From the NCBI RefSeq assembly GCF_038002345.1, contig NZ_JBBOCJ010000001.1, forward strand, positions 5,146,001 to 5,210,000: 64,000 nucleotides of DNA, read 5' to 3'. Shown here in pieces: positions 36,899 through 46,384 of this stretch. Each line of letters starts with the position of its first letter. Position 1 is the first letter of the stretch. The stretch comes from Paenibacillus sp. FSL M7-0420. Lineage in GTDB: Bacteria; Bacillota; Bacilli; Paenibacillales; Paenibacillaceae. A model generated the notes under the pieces. The model did no database searches and was not told where the DNA came from. It worked only from the letters and a program-made list of their open reading frames with translations. A program made the translations under genes and the position numbers.

Positions 36899-38668
36899 CT
36901 ACACATACCACTTCCGCTGCGCCTCATACATCGTCCGATACTCGCCCGCCGTGCTCATAAGCTCCTCATGCGTGCCGTCCTGCACGATCCGTCCGTCCTT
37001 CATCACGATAATTCGATCCGCGAGCTTCACAGAGCCTAATCGGTGGGAAACCAGGATTGCGGTTTTATCCCGGCATAGGGCGGCGAAATCGTTGTACAGA
37101 TGGGTCTCCTCCAGCGGATCGATGGCCGCCGTGGGTTCATCCAGAATCATCAGGTCGCTGTCCCGGAACAATCCGCGCGCAATCGCCACACGCTGCCATT
37201 GACCGCCGGACAGATCGGTACCGCCGAACTCGCGTCCCAGCATCGTATTCAGCCCTTCCTTAAACCCTTCACCGGATAAAAGCATCCCGGCCTCCTCGCA
37301 CACGGATACTACTGCGGAATCATCTGCTGGTTTAGAACATTGGCTGATTCGCACATTCTCTCGTAAGGTCTCATTATACTTGCGGTAGTGTTGAAAAACA
37401 GCCGACGTTCGCTCATAGCTAGTCCGTGAGGCCTCCACCTCCCCATACCACACTTCCCCTGCCGTAGGCGGGTATAAGCCCATAATGATGCGGCACAGTG
37501 TGGTCTTCCCGCTTCCATTCTCGCCTACAATTGCCAGCGTCTGCTTATTGGGGATGATCAGGTCGATCTCCTCCACCGCATTTCGGGTTGCCAGCGGATA
37601 ACGGAATCGGACACCTTTTAGCTCAATATCACGGTCTGTCGGCCTTGGCAGGGTGTGAGTTCTCTGAATAAGCTCGTCGATGAAATCCAGAAAATTCTCA
37701 GTAGACCCGATATTCTCCGTAGCCCAGGCGATTCTCTCGGTGATCAGTTTGTTCATGAACCGGTACAGACTGCCAATCGAAGCCAGCACCGCCGCAAAAG
37801 CTCCAATCGAAATCTCCTGCCTCATCACAGACACGAACAGCATATACACGATCAGGCCGTAGCCTATAACCGTCACTATATTCAGAATGAGCTGAACGAG
37901 CTGCTTGCGCACCTGCGTCCGAAGTACAATAGCGTTCAACCGTTGCAGGGCAGAGGTATACAGATTCTCGAAAAATGCAGTAGCTCCCAGCAGCCGGGTC
38001 TCCGAGAGATACGCTTTGTCCGTCAAGCACCGTTCGTAGTAGTCACTTTCCCGCCGGATCGGGGCAGATGCCGCCTCCAGATTCTTGAATGCTGACATCA
38101 GCACCCCTTGGGAGAGCATCACCGGGATGAATACGACGACAATACTTAGCGCAAGCACTGGCTTGAGCGTGAACAGATACCACCCGATGAACACAAAATA
38201 AGTCGTATAGTAGAACAGAATATCCAGTAAGGTAGTACCGATCCAGATCAGCTTGCCGCTCCCGTTCACAGCCTTGTGGATATAATCCAGCCGCTTCGTG
38301 TCCTCGAATTCAGAGACCTGTAACGAATCTACTCTCTTAAAAATCATCAGGTTCAGGTGCTTGCCCACGCTTAGCCCGTAAATCTCCTCATAACAGTTCC
38401 CGAGTCCGTCCATGACATGATAGAACAGATATATAAGCGCCAGCTCGCCCAAGGAAAATAGAATCATCTTGAATTCTATTCGATCTGTAGCATAGGCAGC
38501 CGCTGCATCCAGAAACCTCTGCATAAATAATACCTGCAACACCCAGGAGACCGCCTGGAGTAAGGCAATACCGATGTACGTGTAAGACATCCCGGGATTC
38601 ACCTGGAATAAAAGACGCAGGCATCTGGTCCCGTTCCTCAGGAATCCCTGCCCCTGTAGTCTATCCAT
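36899..38668 (-). CDS. ABC exporter half-transporter, subunit B
   Basis: 589-aa membrane-ATPase fusion. Six helices lie in about residues 20-310 and the nucleotide-binding domain in about 345-585. Walker A reads GENGSGKTTL, the signature is LSGGQWQRVAIARG, and Walker B is LMILDEPTAAIDP. The true start is the ATG at 38666-38668, which overlaps the upstream gene's stop (38661) by 8 nt. With the preceding homologue it should form a heterodimeric exporter. Substrate unknown. Confidence 0.88.
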   Translation of the reverse strand: MDRLQGQGFLRNGTRCLRLLFQVNPGMSYTYIGIALLQAVSWVLQVLFMQRFLDAAAAYATDRIEFKMILFSLGELALIYLFYHVMDGLGNCYEEIYGLSVGKHLNLMIFKRVDSLQVSEFEDTKRLDYIHKAVNGSGKLIWIGTTLLDILFYYTTYFVFIGWYLFTLKPVLALSIVVVFIPVMLSQGVLMSAFKNLEAASAPIRRESDYYERCLTDKAYLSETRLLGATAFFENLYTSALQRLNAIVLRTQVRKQLVQLILNIVTVIGYGLIVYMLFVSVMRQEISIGAFAAVLASIGSLYRFMNKLITERIAWATENIGSTENFLDFIDELIQRTHTLPRPTDRDIELKGVRFRYPLATRNAVEEIDLIIPNKQTLAIVGENGSGKTTLCRIIMGLYPPTAGEVWYGEVEASRTSYERTSAVFQHYRKYNETLRENVRISQCSKPADDSAVVSVCEEAGMLLSGEGFKEGLNTMLGREFGGTDLSGGQWQRVAIARGLFRDSDLMILDEPTAAIDPLEETHLYNDFAALCRDKTAILVSHRLGSVKLADRIIVMKDGRIVQDGTHEELMSTAGEYRTMYEAQRKWYV

Positions 38669-40472
38669 GCTGCACCATACTCTCTGCCTCATACCACGAC
38701 TTCTGGCTGGCGAACATTTTCCGGTAGATTCCATCCGGGATTTCCAGCAATTGCTCATGGGAGCCCTGCTCCGCAATCCGCCCGCTTCGCACCACCAGGA
38801 TCACATCCGAGATTCTCGCAGCACCTAGCCTGTGGGTGATGTAGATAGTGAACCGGTCTGCGCGGATGCTGCTGAACATTTCATATAGCCGGCTCTCTTC
38901 GATGGGGTCCAGCGCAGCCGTAGGCTCGTCCATAATATGGATAGCTGAGCTGGAGTACAACAGTCTGGCTATCGCCAACCGTTGCCACTGCCCGCCGGAG
39001 AGGTCCAGACTGTTCTCTTGGATTTTGCCGACGTAAGTATCGAGACCGTATTCCAGCCCCTGGACCATCCTGTCCAGATTCATCTTGCTTATGCTGTGAC
39101 GGATTCGCTCTTCATCTAGCCTAAGAATATTCCCCAGCCTTATATTATCCTGGATCGTCAGCGCGTACCTGGCGTAATTCTGGAAAACCACTGCGATGAT
39201 GCTTTTCAGCTCCGGGTAGCTGTACTCCCGCAGGTTCTTATTATTAATGTAGATTTCGCCCTCGTAGTTATCGTACATCCCGGTAAGCAGTTTGATTAGG
39301 GTAGACTTTCCGGCCCCGTTCTCCCCGACAATGGCATAGCTTTTCCCGCTAACCATGGTGAACGAGCATTGATTCAATATGTATCTCTCCGTATCCGGGT
39401 AGCGGAAGCTCACCTGCCTGAATTCCAGCGATTGAAAGACGAAGCCGCCCCACTCCACAGGCAGAGCAGCAGCATCCTTCTTCTCACTGAGTCCGGCAAA
39501 AGCAGAGAAGTCCTGCAGATACTCCTTCATCCGCGCATGCTCCTGCATCGTCTCGGCTAACTGCCAGGACATCCTCTGCACAAGGCTGAAGATCGCGGTC
39601 ACCAGCGAAATGTAGAGGCCAATCGATACCTCGCCCAAGTGCAGCGCAGGCAGTAGCAAGGCCACAATAATGATGCCGATCAGCAGGGCGATGATCGAGC
39701 CGCTTTTCAGATGAATGAAGCTGCGGATCTGTATCTTCTTCTCCACCAAGTATGTCTGATCATACAGCTTATCGTACCGCTCCCTGAGCGCCGGACCATA
39801 ACCGAATAACGTGCGTTCCTCCGCATCCTCCCGGCTGGTCAGGATATGGGCCAGATCCGCACTCCTTCTACGTATCCGTTGCGCATCCATCCCCAGCACA
39901 TAATTCGCTTTGCCCGTCTTCATGGCAATATAGAACAAAGGCACCGCAACCAGTACAATCACTATCCCCGTAACGAACGTGGACGACATCACAATCACAA
40001 GCAGCGAAGCAGTCCCAATCAGCAGATTCAGTCCACTCATCATATTGTTGAACCCGCCCATGAAATGACCCACCGGATCTCCGCACACCCTATCAATTAA
40101 CTCCGAAGTCTCCTTATTCTCAATATGCTGATACGCAAGCCGCGCCCGCTTGAGCACCATCTCCCGCTTCAGCCGCACATTCAGCCGGTTGCGCCCCGTC
40201 AGCTCAATCAGCTGCATCAGGCTGGGAAGCAGATGAGTGACGATCACATAACCCAAAATCAGCGCAAGCGGCCTATAGATTAACGAATACTCCGCCCGGC
40301 CATTCACAATATGGGTCGCCGTATTAATGAAATAAGCCATCACCAGCGTCTGATACGCAGGCATCAGGGCATCCACCAGCATATACCCCACCGCCGCCGC
40401 CGTCTGCACCGGAATCACCCGAAGCGGAATCCTGATTAGATCGAATACTGTATATTTTCTTGAAGTAAGCAT
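38661..40472 (-). CDS. ABC exporter half-transporter, subunit A
   Basis: 603-aa membrane-ATPase fusion with six helices in the N-terminal half. Walker A is GENGAGKSTL, the signature LSGGQWQRLAIARL, Walker B IHIMDEPTAALDP and the switch ITHRLGAA. AAGGAGACTAC precedes the ATG at 40470-40472; the frame is open to 40532. The pair resembles peptide or lipid exporters of Firmicutes. It lies between the CPBP protease gene and subunit B, which hints at peptide maturation or immunity, as inference. Confidence 0.88.
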   Translation of the reverse strand: MLTSRKYTVFDLIRIPLRVIPVQTAAAVGYMLVDALMPAYQTLVMAYFINTATHIVNGRAEYSLIYRPLALILGYVIVTHLLPSLMQLIELTGRNRLNVRLKREMVLKRARLAYQHIENKETSELIDRVCGDPVGHFMGGFNNMMSGLNLLIGTASLLVIVMSSTFVTGIVIVLVAVPLFYIAMKTGKANYVLGMDAQRIRRRSADLAHILTSREDAEERTLFGYGPALRERYDKLYDQTYLVEKKIQIRSFIHLKSGSIIALLIGIIIVALLLPALHLGEVSIGLYISLVTAIFSLVQRMSWQLAETMQEHARMKEYLQDFSAFAGLSEKKDAAALPVEWGGFVFQSLEFRQVSFRYPDTERYILNQCSFTMVSGKSYAIVGENGAGKSTLIKLLTGMYDNYEGEIYINNKNLREYSYPELKSIIAVVFQNYARYALTIQDNIRLGNILRLDEERIRHSISKMNLDRMVQGLEYGLDTYVGKIQENSLDLSGGQWQRLAIARLLYSSSAIHIMDEPTAALDPIEESRLYEMFSSIRADRFTIYITHRLGAARISDVILVVRSGRIAEQGSHEQLLEIPDGIYRKMFASQKSWYEAESMVQHG

Positions 40473-40585
40473 GTAGTCTCCTTGTTGGAATGAATTATGG
40501 TAGGGACGAATCACAATAGGAAAGACTCGCAAAGCGTGCCCTAATTCATAGTATCATTTCCATCCTGGAGGAATAACCTGTCAGA

Positions 40586-41275
40586 TTATAGGGATAGCGT
40601 AGAATAATAGAGAAGATTAAGGCCGTTATACACGATATGCACCACGACTCCCGGCCAGATGGAGCCTGTCTTGCGGAACAGGTACGCCACCAGAACACCG
40701 ACCATGAACGCGTCTAACAGGATCACGGTGAATCCATGAACCACGCCGAAAATTGCAGCGCTGCCTACTATTCCGGCCCATGGGCCATAACGGTTCAGTG
40801 CATTGGCAATGACGCCGCGGAAGACAAATTCCTCGCTTAGCGGCGTTAGAATGGCCCCGGTGATAAGCAGAATAAACATGGAGAGCGGACCGCCTTGCGC
40901 TGCCGTCTGGAAGTCCGCCTGGGTGTTGATCTCGGTAACAAAGTGATAATAGATCCCTTCGATCACAAAACATCCCCCGAACGCGGCAATCCCGATGACA
41001 ACCGCCATCAGCAGCCATTTCCGCTCCGTCATCCGAAACCCGAAAGCGCGTAAATTGCGAATCCGCAGGGCGTAGGCTGCAAACAAAGCCAGGAAGCCAA
41101 TCAGACCATTGGCTGCACCTCCGATATTAATCCGCAAGATGGCTTGCTCATCAGGAATTTGAAGCATCCAGACCCCAAGGATTACGACGCCGATCATATA
41201 GAGGGACAGTGCAGTTAGAATCTCCGGCCAGCCGGGCCGGGTGTGAGGCATTTCAGTTAAGGAAGGGCTGCTCAT
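40586..41275 (-). CDS. CPBP-family intramembrane glutamic protease
   Basis: Membrane protein of the Abi/Rce1 type, 229 aa, about seven or eight helices. Motif 1 is SEEFVFRG with the Glu pair and Arg; motif 2 is FGVVHGF; motif 3 is HIVYNGLN. Such proteins cleave prenylated or leader peptides, or give immunity to bacteriocins. The start is the ATG at 41273-41275 (GGGGGA upstream); an earlier in-frame ATG at 41299 has no ribosome binding site at usable distance. Its start is overlapped by a leader ORF. Confidence 0.88.
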   Translation of the reverse strand: MSSPSLTEMPHTRPGWPEILTALSLYMIGVVILGVWMLQIPDEQAILRINIGGAANGLIGFLALFAAYALRIRNLRAFGFRMTERKWLLMAVVIGIAAFGGCFVIEGIYYHFVTEINTQADFQTAAQGGPLSMFILLITGAILTPLSEEFVFRGVIANALNRYGPWAGIVGSAAIFGVVHGFTVILLDAFMVGVLVAYLFRKTGSIWPGVVVHIVYNGLNLLYYSTLSL

Positions 41276-41309
41276 TGCCAGTCCCCCGATCGTGACCATT
41301 TTTACTCAT
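41253..41309 (-). CDS. Possible 18-codon leader ORF overlapping the CPBP start
   Basis: Minus-strand ATG at 41307-41309 with AGGAGG 8 nt upstream opens an 18-codon frame (MSKNGHDRGTGNEQPFLN) that ends 22 nt inside the CPBP gene in another frame. This is a far better ribosome binding site than the one at the protease start, so it may couple or attenuate protease translation. It is not known to be translated. Confidence 0.45.
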   Translation of the reverse strand: MSKNGHDRGTGNEQPFLN

Positions 41310-41478
41310 ACTATTTTCCTCCTACTCTTCTCATCGAAGCTCGAATTTGTTGCTCAGACCTATCCTACCAACCCCGCCGGAACGGAACTTAAACGAACCA
41401 CTGAATTTTTGCTTAATTTTGTCCCCGCTGTTTAGGTTCTGTTAAGATAACTATGCTATTTTGAACAAGGGTGACAAA

Positions 41479-42213
41479 ATGCCAAATCTATCCGCGATTA
41501 AAATCGCTATCGTTGACGACGAACCTTCGATCATCACCATGCTGCAAATGGTGCTTCGCCGCGAAGGCTTTCAACAACTGTACGGGGCTTCCACTTGTAC
41601 TGAAGCTATTAGCCTGGTACAACGCGTGGTTCCCGATATCGTCCTGCTTGACATTATGCTTCCCGACGGCAGCGGGCTGGAGCTCTGCTCCAAAATCCGC
41701 GAATACGGGAATCCTTATATCCTGTTCCTCACTGCCAAGGCGACTGATCTCGATATTCTAAAAGGCTTCGCCATGGGCGGGGATGATTATATCACCAAGC
41801 CCTTCAACCCCCTGGAGGTAGCCGCAAGAATTCAAGCACGCATACGCCGTTTGGAGCCGGAAGCTCTGGCAGCCAGTGCTGCGAAATATCCGGATGCGGG
41901 AATTTACCGGTTCAGTCGCTTCACCCTAAACGAGGCGGAGGGCGAACTGACCGTTGAGGGACAGCCTGTTCCTTGCCCTGCACAGGTCTTCCAACTATTA
42001 CTGCACTTCTGCCGGCATCCCGGAATCGTCTTCTCCAAAACCCAGCTCTACGACAAAGTCTGGGGCATCAACGGCCAGGGCGATGATTCGACCGTGATGG
42101 TGCATATCCGCCGCATTCGGGAGCGGATCGAACTCGATCCCGGCGACCCGAAGCTGCTGCTTACGGTACGCGGACTGGGCTACAAGCTGGTGAAGGAGCC
42201 GGAGGAACGATGA
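41479..42213 (+). CDS. OmpR-family response regulator
   Basis: 244-aa regulator. The receiver domain has VDDEP, the phospho-Asp in DIVLLDIMLPDGSG and Lys in YITKPFNPLE. The C-terminal winged helix (about 145-240) ends VMVHIRRIRERIELDPGDPKLLLTVRGLGYKLV. AAGGGTGACAAA precedes the ATG at 41479. The stop overlaps the kinase start (ATGA). It is divergent from the CPBP-ABC genes and probably regulates them. Confidence 0.92.
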   Translation: MPNLSAIKIAIVDDEPSIITMLQMVLRREGFQQLYGASTCTEAISLVQRVVPDIVLLDIMLPDGSGLELCSKIREYGNPYILFLTAKATDLDILKGFAMGGDDYITKPFNPLEVAARIQARIRRLEPEALAASAAKYPDAGIYRFSRFTLNEAEGELTVEGQPVPCPAQVFQLLLHFCRHPGIVFSKTQLYDKVWGINGQGDDSTVMVHIRRIRERIELDPGDPKLLLTVRGLGYKLVKEPEER

Positions 42214-43949
42214 GAATCCAGCAACGCATGGCCTTCCACTTCACGTATCAGTTGATTTTCTATGCGCTGGCGATTGTGACCATTGCCTTGGCTGCCTGCA
42301 TCATGTTCTTCCAGAACATGACCAGCAATGAGATCCGCCGGAACTTTCCGGTTGGCGTCCTGGAGCAGATCTCCCAAGAAGCCCAGTACAAAGACGGGAA
42401 GCTTCATATCTTTTCCCAGTGGAACAAGCTTATTGGGGAGAAGGGGATGTGGCTGCAGGTGGTTAGTGCGGAGGGAGACGTAGTCTACAGCATTAATACA
42501 ACGTCCAACTCTGCACTGCCTGCCTCCTATTCCACCGCTCAATTGCTCGATATCCAGGAGACACGGAGGCTGGGTTCTTATGCTGTGCAGACACAACTGA
42601 ATTTCTCGTTCAAGGACCCGCTTCTATATGTACTCGGTTATCCAACTCCTGACCTGGACCAGCTTACAGAGTGGTTCAACGCTTACGGACAGCAGGGCAT
42701 GGTAAGGAGTGAGGCGGTTCCCCTCTTGGAACAGCAGCTTCGGGAGACCAGCAGTTATCTGCAAGTGATCGATCCTGAGAGTAACACCGTACAAGGCATC
42801 GGCGATCAGACATATGTACCAAAAGCATATCGGCCCTTGGACATTCTGGCCATCCAGCAGTCTCCAGACAACTACGACGCGGGCATTGTGGCCCACCGGG
42901 ACGAGCCGAGCGGGATGACCTGGATCGTCTATACGACCCACGCAGCGGGACTCCCTCTGAAGCATCCTGTATTGGAAAATGTAACGCCAAGGCTGATCTG
43001 GATTGCAGTGCTGATCCTGATCCTCGCGCTGTCGGTCTCCATCTGGCATGGCTACCGCTTCGGGCGGCCCCTGATTCTGTTCGCAGGCTGGTTCGAACGG
43101 ATGGGCCAAGGGCAATACGATGAGGTGCTTACCGCCAAGGACAAGCGCAAGGTATTCCGCCGCAACGGCACGATGCGAACCCGCAATCGGCTCTATCAGG
43201 AAGTTATTCAAGCCTTTTATCAGATGACTCATCAATTGGCTCAAATCGAGAGGGACCGCAAGAGGCTGGAGAAAGAGCAGGCGGAGTGGATGTCAGGAAT
43301 CTCCCATGATCTGCGCACCCCTCTGGCCACGATTCAAGGCTACGGGTATATGCTGGAGAAGCTGCCCGAGCAATGGAGCCAAGAAGAAATGCGGATCATG
43401 GGCGCGACCATCCGGGAAAAAGGGGATTATATGCTGGAGCTGATCTCCGACTTCTCGCTGATCCACGAGCTTAAGCAGAGCGATTCCATCATGGTCCGCC
43501 GGGAGACAGATCTGGCAGAGTTGGTGCGCTGCTCGGTGTTGAAGTACGTCAATGACGCCACTATGTCTGAGTATCTGTTTCACTACACCGGGGAAGAGGG
43601 TTCCCTGCTCATACAGGCAGATGCCACCTGGTTACAGCGGCTGATGGACAATTTGCTGTCCAATGCCGTCAAGCATAATCCGCCCGGCACCACCATTACC
43701 GTCACTCTTACCCGAGTCCATGACAGAGCTTGCATACGGGTACTTGATAATGGCAAAGGAATGGACGAGGAAACACGGCATCATCTGTTCAACCGCTACT
43801 ACCGCGGAACCAACACCGAAGAATCCACAGACGGCTCCGGCCTCGGCATGAGCATCGCCAAGACCATCGTGGAGGCACACGGTGGGGAAATCAAGGTTCA
43901 ATCGACAACCGGGCAAGGCACGGAGTTTGAGATTGTTTTGCCGTGCTGA
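42210..43949 (+). CDS. Sensor histidine kinase (HisKA/HATPase)
   Basis: 579-aa kinase. Membrane helices are at about 12-35 and 262-285, with a 225-residue extracellular sensor between. The phospho-acceptor His is in WMSGISHDLRTPLATIQGYG. The ATPase part has DNLLSNAVKHNPPG, LDNGKGMDEE, the F-box HHLFNRYYRG and GSGLGMSIAKTIVEAHGG. It is translationally coupled to the regulator. Confidence 0.92.
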   Translation: MRIQQRMAFHFTYQLIFYALAIVTIALAACIMFFQNMTSNEIRRNFPVGVLEQISQEAQYKDGKLHIFSQWNKLIGEKGMWLQVVSAEGDVVYSINTTSNSALPASYSTAQLLDIQETRRLGSYAVQTQLNFSFKDPLLYVLGYPTPDLDQLTEWFNAYGQQGMVRSEAVPLLEQQLRETSSYLQVIDPESNTVQGIGDQTYVPKAYRPLDILAIQQSPDNYDAGIVAHRDEPSGMTWIVYTTHAAGLPLKHPVLENVTPRLIWIAVLILILALSVSIWHGYRFGRPLILFAGWFERMGQGQYDEVLTAKDKRKVFRRNGTMRTRNRLYQEVIQAFYQMTHQLAQIERDRKRLEKEQAEWMSGISHDLRTPLATIQGYGYMLEKLPEQWSQEEMRIMGATIREKGDYMLELISDFSLIHELKQSDSIMVRRETDLAELVRCSVLKYVNDATMSEYLFHYTGEEGSLLIQADATWLQRLMDNLLSNAVKHNPPGTTITVTLTRVHDRACIRVLDNGKGMDEETRHHLFNRYYRGTNTEESTDGSGLGMSIAKTIVEAHGGEIKVQSTTGQGTEFEIVLPC

Positions 43950-43950
43950 G

Positions 43951-43997
43951 TAAAAAAGGGTTCCAGTTCTGATGAGCTGGAGCCCTTGTTTCTGTTT
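43951..43997 (+). terminator. Terminator after the two-component genes
   Basis: AAGGG-TCCAG and CTGGA-CCCTT arms enclose a ten-base loop, with a single-base bulge on each arm, followed by a T-rich tail. A separate palindrome AGTATGAATACATACT lies at 43999-44014. Confidence 0.6.
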
Positions 43998-44112
43998 AAG
44001 TATGAATACATACTCAAAGGCATCCATTGTCATCCCACATTTAACAGAATTTATATTACTATTCCTAAGGATTCATGTAATCTCCATCATTCTGTAGAGT
44101 AAACTACGTGGA

Positions 44113-44141
44113 TTTAACAGTTTATATCTTTTACTGTTAAA
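44113..44141 (+). promoter_or_regulatory. Inverted repeat upstream of the DUF6809-like gene
   Basis: TTTAACAG (44113-44120) and CTGTTAAA (44134-44141) are perfect complements separated by 13 AT-rich bases, 24 nt before the start codon. An operator or 5'-leader hairpin is possible. Confidence 0.4.
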
Positions 44142-44165
44142 CACAAAGATGAAGGAGATGAGTAA

Positions 44166-44480
44166 GTGGAAAGTATCCTAGAAAGCCTGTATCATGGCAA
44201 CTTGCATCCCGATGAAAACATTATACCCGATGACCTACAGTACTCTATTTTAAGAAAAAGAACATCTGACATCATAGAGGTTTGGAAGGAGCGGCTTTCA
44301 GCGGAGGAATTCGACGAATTAGAAGCACTGTTAGACTTGTATGGTCAAACTCATGGCATGGAGTTGGCAGCTAGTTTCAAGTGTGGATTTCGCTTGGGAG
44401 CGGGGATTATGGTAGAGGTTTTGACCGGGGAGAAGGGGCTTGCTGGTCGGTTGAGTGTTGATGGTGATAAGACTCAGTAA
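44166..44480 (+). CDS. DUF6809-like small protein
   Basis: 104 aa, acidic and helical, with no signal peptide. The N-terminal ILESLYHGNLHPDE and the later FKCGFRLGAGIMVEVLTG resemble the DUF6809 family often found in Firmicute mobile or accessory regions. The function is unknown. The start is a GTG with AAGGAG 11 nt upstream. Confidence 0.65.
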   Translation: MESILESLYHGNLHPDENIIPDDLQYSILRKRTSDIIEVWKERLSAEEFDELEALLDLYGQTHGMELAASFKCGFRLGAGIMVEVLTGEKGLAGRLSVDGDKTQ

Positions 44481-44575
44481 TTAACAGAATGAATTGTAAA
44501 TGATGATGACCTGCTCTTTATAGTGGATCAGATTCTAAACAATCCAGATTATTTGCCTAATACTTAACAATGATT

Positions 44576-44610
44576 AAAGCCCGCCGACCAGTAAGGTTGA
44601 TGGGCTTTTA
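44576..44610 (+). terminator. Terminator, first copy of a repeated AGCCCGCCGACCAG hairpin
   Basis: AAAGCCC and GGGCTTTT arms with inner CGACC/GGTTG enclose AGTAA. Very similar hairpins recur at 46330-46358 and 47104-47136. It serves the DUF6809-like gene. Confidence 0.8.
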
Positions 44611-44757
44611 CTTTTATTAAAGTGACTATTTTACCATAATTATGTACTTTTAATGTCTTAAATCTATATATCCCAAATATAAGAATTAATGTTTAGACAC
44701 AGTCACTTAAAAAACTTTATTCTTATCACATCTTATTACAAAGGTGGTATTCAAAAA

Positions 44758-45663
44758 GTGTCAAGATCATTTAAAATCGTCATCTCGACTTTTTCAGTAT
44801 TATTGATTATTGCTGTACTTTCCTCATTCACTTTTCCTTTATTAACCTCCGCTGAAGAGAGTTCAACACCCAAAAATTTGATTCCTATTATGACCTCTAA
44901 TGATGCTCCGACTGGGCATGTAACTGCTAGTAGCGTTTGGGTTAGTGTTGATGGGATAGCTCACCACCAACCATTTAGACTTTTTGATGGAGATTTAACC
45001 GATGTTGGATGGGGTACCAGCCAAGGTAATAAATCTGGATGGGTTGCATATGAATTTGATCGCCCGGTTGTAGTCAACCAGTATGCATTATTGTCTCGTC
45101 CATGGATTGAGCAAGATATTTATAAAGGAGAAACACCTAAAGACTTTACTTTGGATGCATGGGACGGAACAAACTGGATTGTGCTCGATTCTGAGGTAGA
45201 TATTACAGACTGGAAGCCAAACGTAAAAAAAGTATTTTCTTTCACTAATAAAAATCCTTATAAAAAATATAGATTAAATATCACTGATAATAATGGGGAA
45301 CCTAGAGATGTAGCATTAGGAGCAATAGAAATGTATAGTACTGCTACAGCCGCACCCGAGCCGACCGCACCTCCAAAACCTATTGAAACTCCAGTACCCA
45401 CTCCTACTAATTTACCTGAATTACCCAGCGGCGACCGCGCATTATTGACAGTCACATTAACAAATGGAGTTGATAAAGAATTCGACCTTCCCATTTCTGA
45501 AGTTGATGCTTTCCTAACTTGGTACGACTCAGCGAACGGATCTGCTCGGTATGGAATTGATAAATACGACTACAACAAAGGCCCCTTCAGTAAACGCACT
45601 GAATACGTAATACATGATAAGATCCTAACTTTTGAAGTAAGTGAGTATACAACAACCGAATAA
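44758..45663 (+). CDS. Secreted protein with discoidin (F5/8 type C)-like domain
   Basis: 301 aa, exported. A long signal sequence (SFKIVISTFSVLLIIAVLSS, then TSAEES) is followed by a beta-sandwich at about 35-185 with F5/8C features (AFDG-like LFDGDLTDVGWGT, WVAYEFDRPVVVNQYAL, FTLDAWDGTNWIVLDS, KYRLNITDN). A Pro/Thr-rich linker (about 190-215) leads to a C-terminal domain of about 80 residues that I do not recognise. The GTG start follows AAGGTGG. Base composition is clearly more AT-rich than the flanks, suggesting transfer. It may bind sugars or the cell surface. Confidence 0.75.
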   Translation: MSRSFKIVISTFSVLLIIAVLSSFTFPLLTSAEESSTPKNLIPIMTSNDAPTGHVTASSVWVSVDGIAHHQPFRLFDGDLTDVGWGTSQGNKSGWVAYEFDRPVVVNQYALLSRPWIEQDIYKGETPKDFTLDAWDGTNWIVLDSEVDITDWKPNVKKVFSFTNKNPYKKYRLNITDNNGEPRDVALGAIEMYSTATAAPEPTAPPKPIETPVPTPTNLPELPSGDRALLTVTLTNGVDKEFDLPISEVDAFLTWYDSANGSARYGIDKYDYNKGPFSKRTEYVIHDKILTFEVSEYTTTE

Positions 45664-45692
45664 GTAGTCCCATTATGTATGATACTCTTTAT

Positions 45693-45727
45693 AAAAAAGC
45701 CCCGCCAGAGATAGCGGGGCTAAGCAC
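45693..45727 (-). terminator. Terminator after the small lipoprotein gene
   Basis: AGCCCCGC and GCGGGGCT enclose eight bases. On the minus strand the T tract follows directly; the plus strand has no T tract. Confidence 0.8.
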
Positions 45728-45735
45728 AATGGTGA

Positions 45736-46275
45736 TTATTGCAGAATCGTAGCCATTTGTTTATCGGTAAGTATGATGCTATATGCATACCCATTATCAT
45801 CAAACATTGCTGATATTAAGTAAACTTTGGTGCCATCATAATCATTTTTCAACCATTCATCTTTATTTAAAAATTTCCCATTTACTGAGTCATATGCATA
45901 GTCTAAATTCGATTCATTTTCCCCAAAGTTTTGATTTCCGTATTTTTCCTTAATCTCATCTCTCAGCATTCCTATTTTTAGTTCTTTATTCGTTATGTAA
46001 ACATTCTTTGAATCCTCACCTATTCCAATACCCACTACTTTTTCATCTCGGTACATAATTCTTATGCCATCATTATAACTGAATCTATTTTTGCCGACTT
46101 TTTCCCCTTCCCCAATCACCTTTTCTGCTGCTGTACGACTCATACCGTAGCTTACAATTTGCTTTTCATCGTTTACTCTCATTATTGCTAAATCACCTGT
46201 GGTCAGCCCACTTTTTGAAGAGCCGCACGCAGTCAGCAAAACCAAAAAAAACAATACTAAAATCTTCTTACGCAT
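45736..46275 (-). CDS. Small lipoprotein of unknown function
   Basis: 179 aa. The N-terminus RKKILVLFFLVLLTACGSS carries a lipobox (LTAC), so the protein is anchored outside the membrane. The rest is charged and AT-rich in coding, with two weakly similar halves (GMSRTAAEKVIGEGEKVG and KIGMLRDEIKEKYGNQNFG), a pattern seen in SmpA/BLIP-like repeats. The ATG at 46275 has GGGGG 7 nt upstream. No partner is evident. Confidence 0.7.
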   Translation of the reverse strand: MRKKILVLFFLVLLTACGSSKSGLTTGDLAIMRVNDEKQIVSYGMSRTAAEKVIGEGEKVGKNRFSYNDGIRIMYRDEKVVGIGIGEDSKNVYITNKELKIGMLRDEIKEKYGNQNFGENESNLDYAYDSVNGKFLNKDEWLKNDYDGTKVYLISAMFDDNGYAYSIILTDKQMATILQ

Positions 46276-46329
46276 GTCCATTCCCCCATGATAATTTCCC
46301 TAAAGTTTACCATGGACAGAAAAAAGAAA

Positions 46330-46358
46330 AAAGCCCGCCAACCAGTAAAGTTGACGGG
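46330..46358 (-). terminator. Terminator, second copy of the repeated hairpin
   Basis: On the minus strand CCCGTCAAC, loop TTTACTG, GTTGGCGGG is followed by CTTTTTT. It lies just beyond the secreted-peptide pseudogene. Confidence 0.8.
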
Positions 46359-46384
46359 ATGAATTGATTTAAAAACCTTCTATA

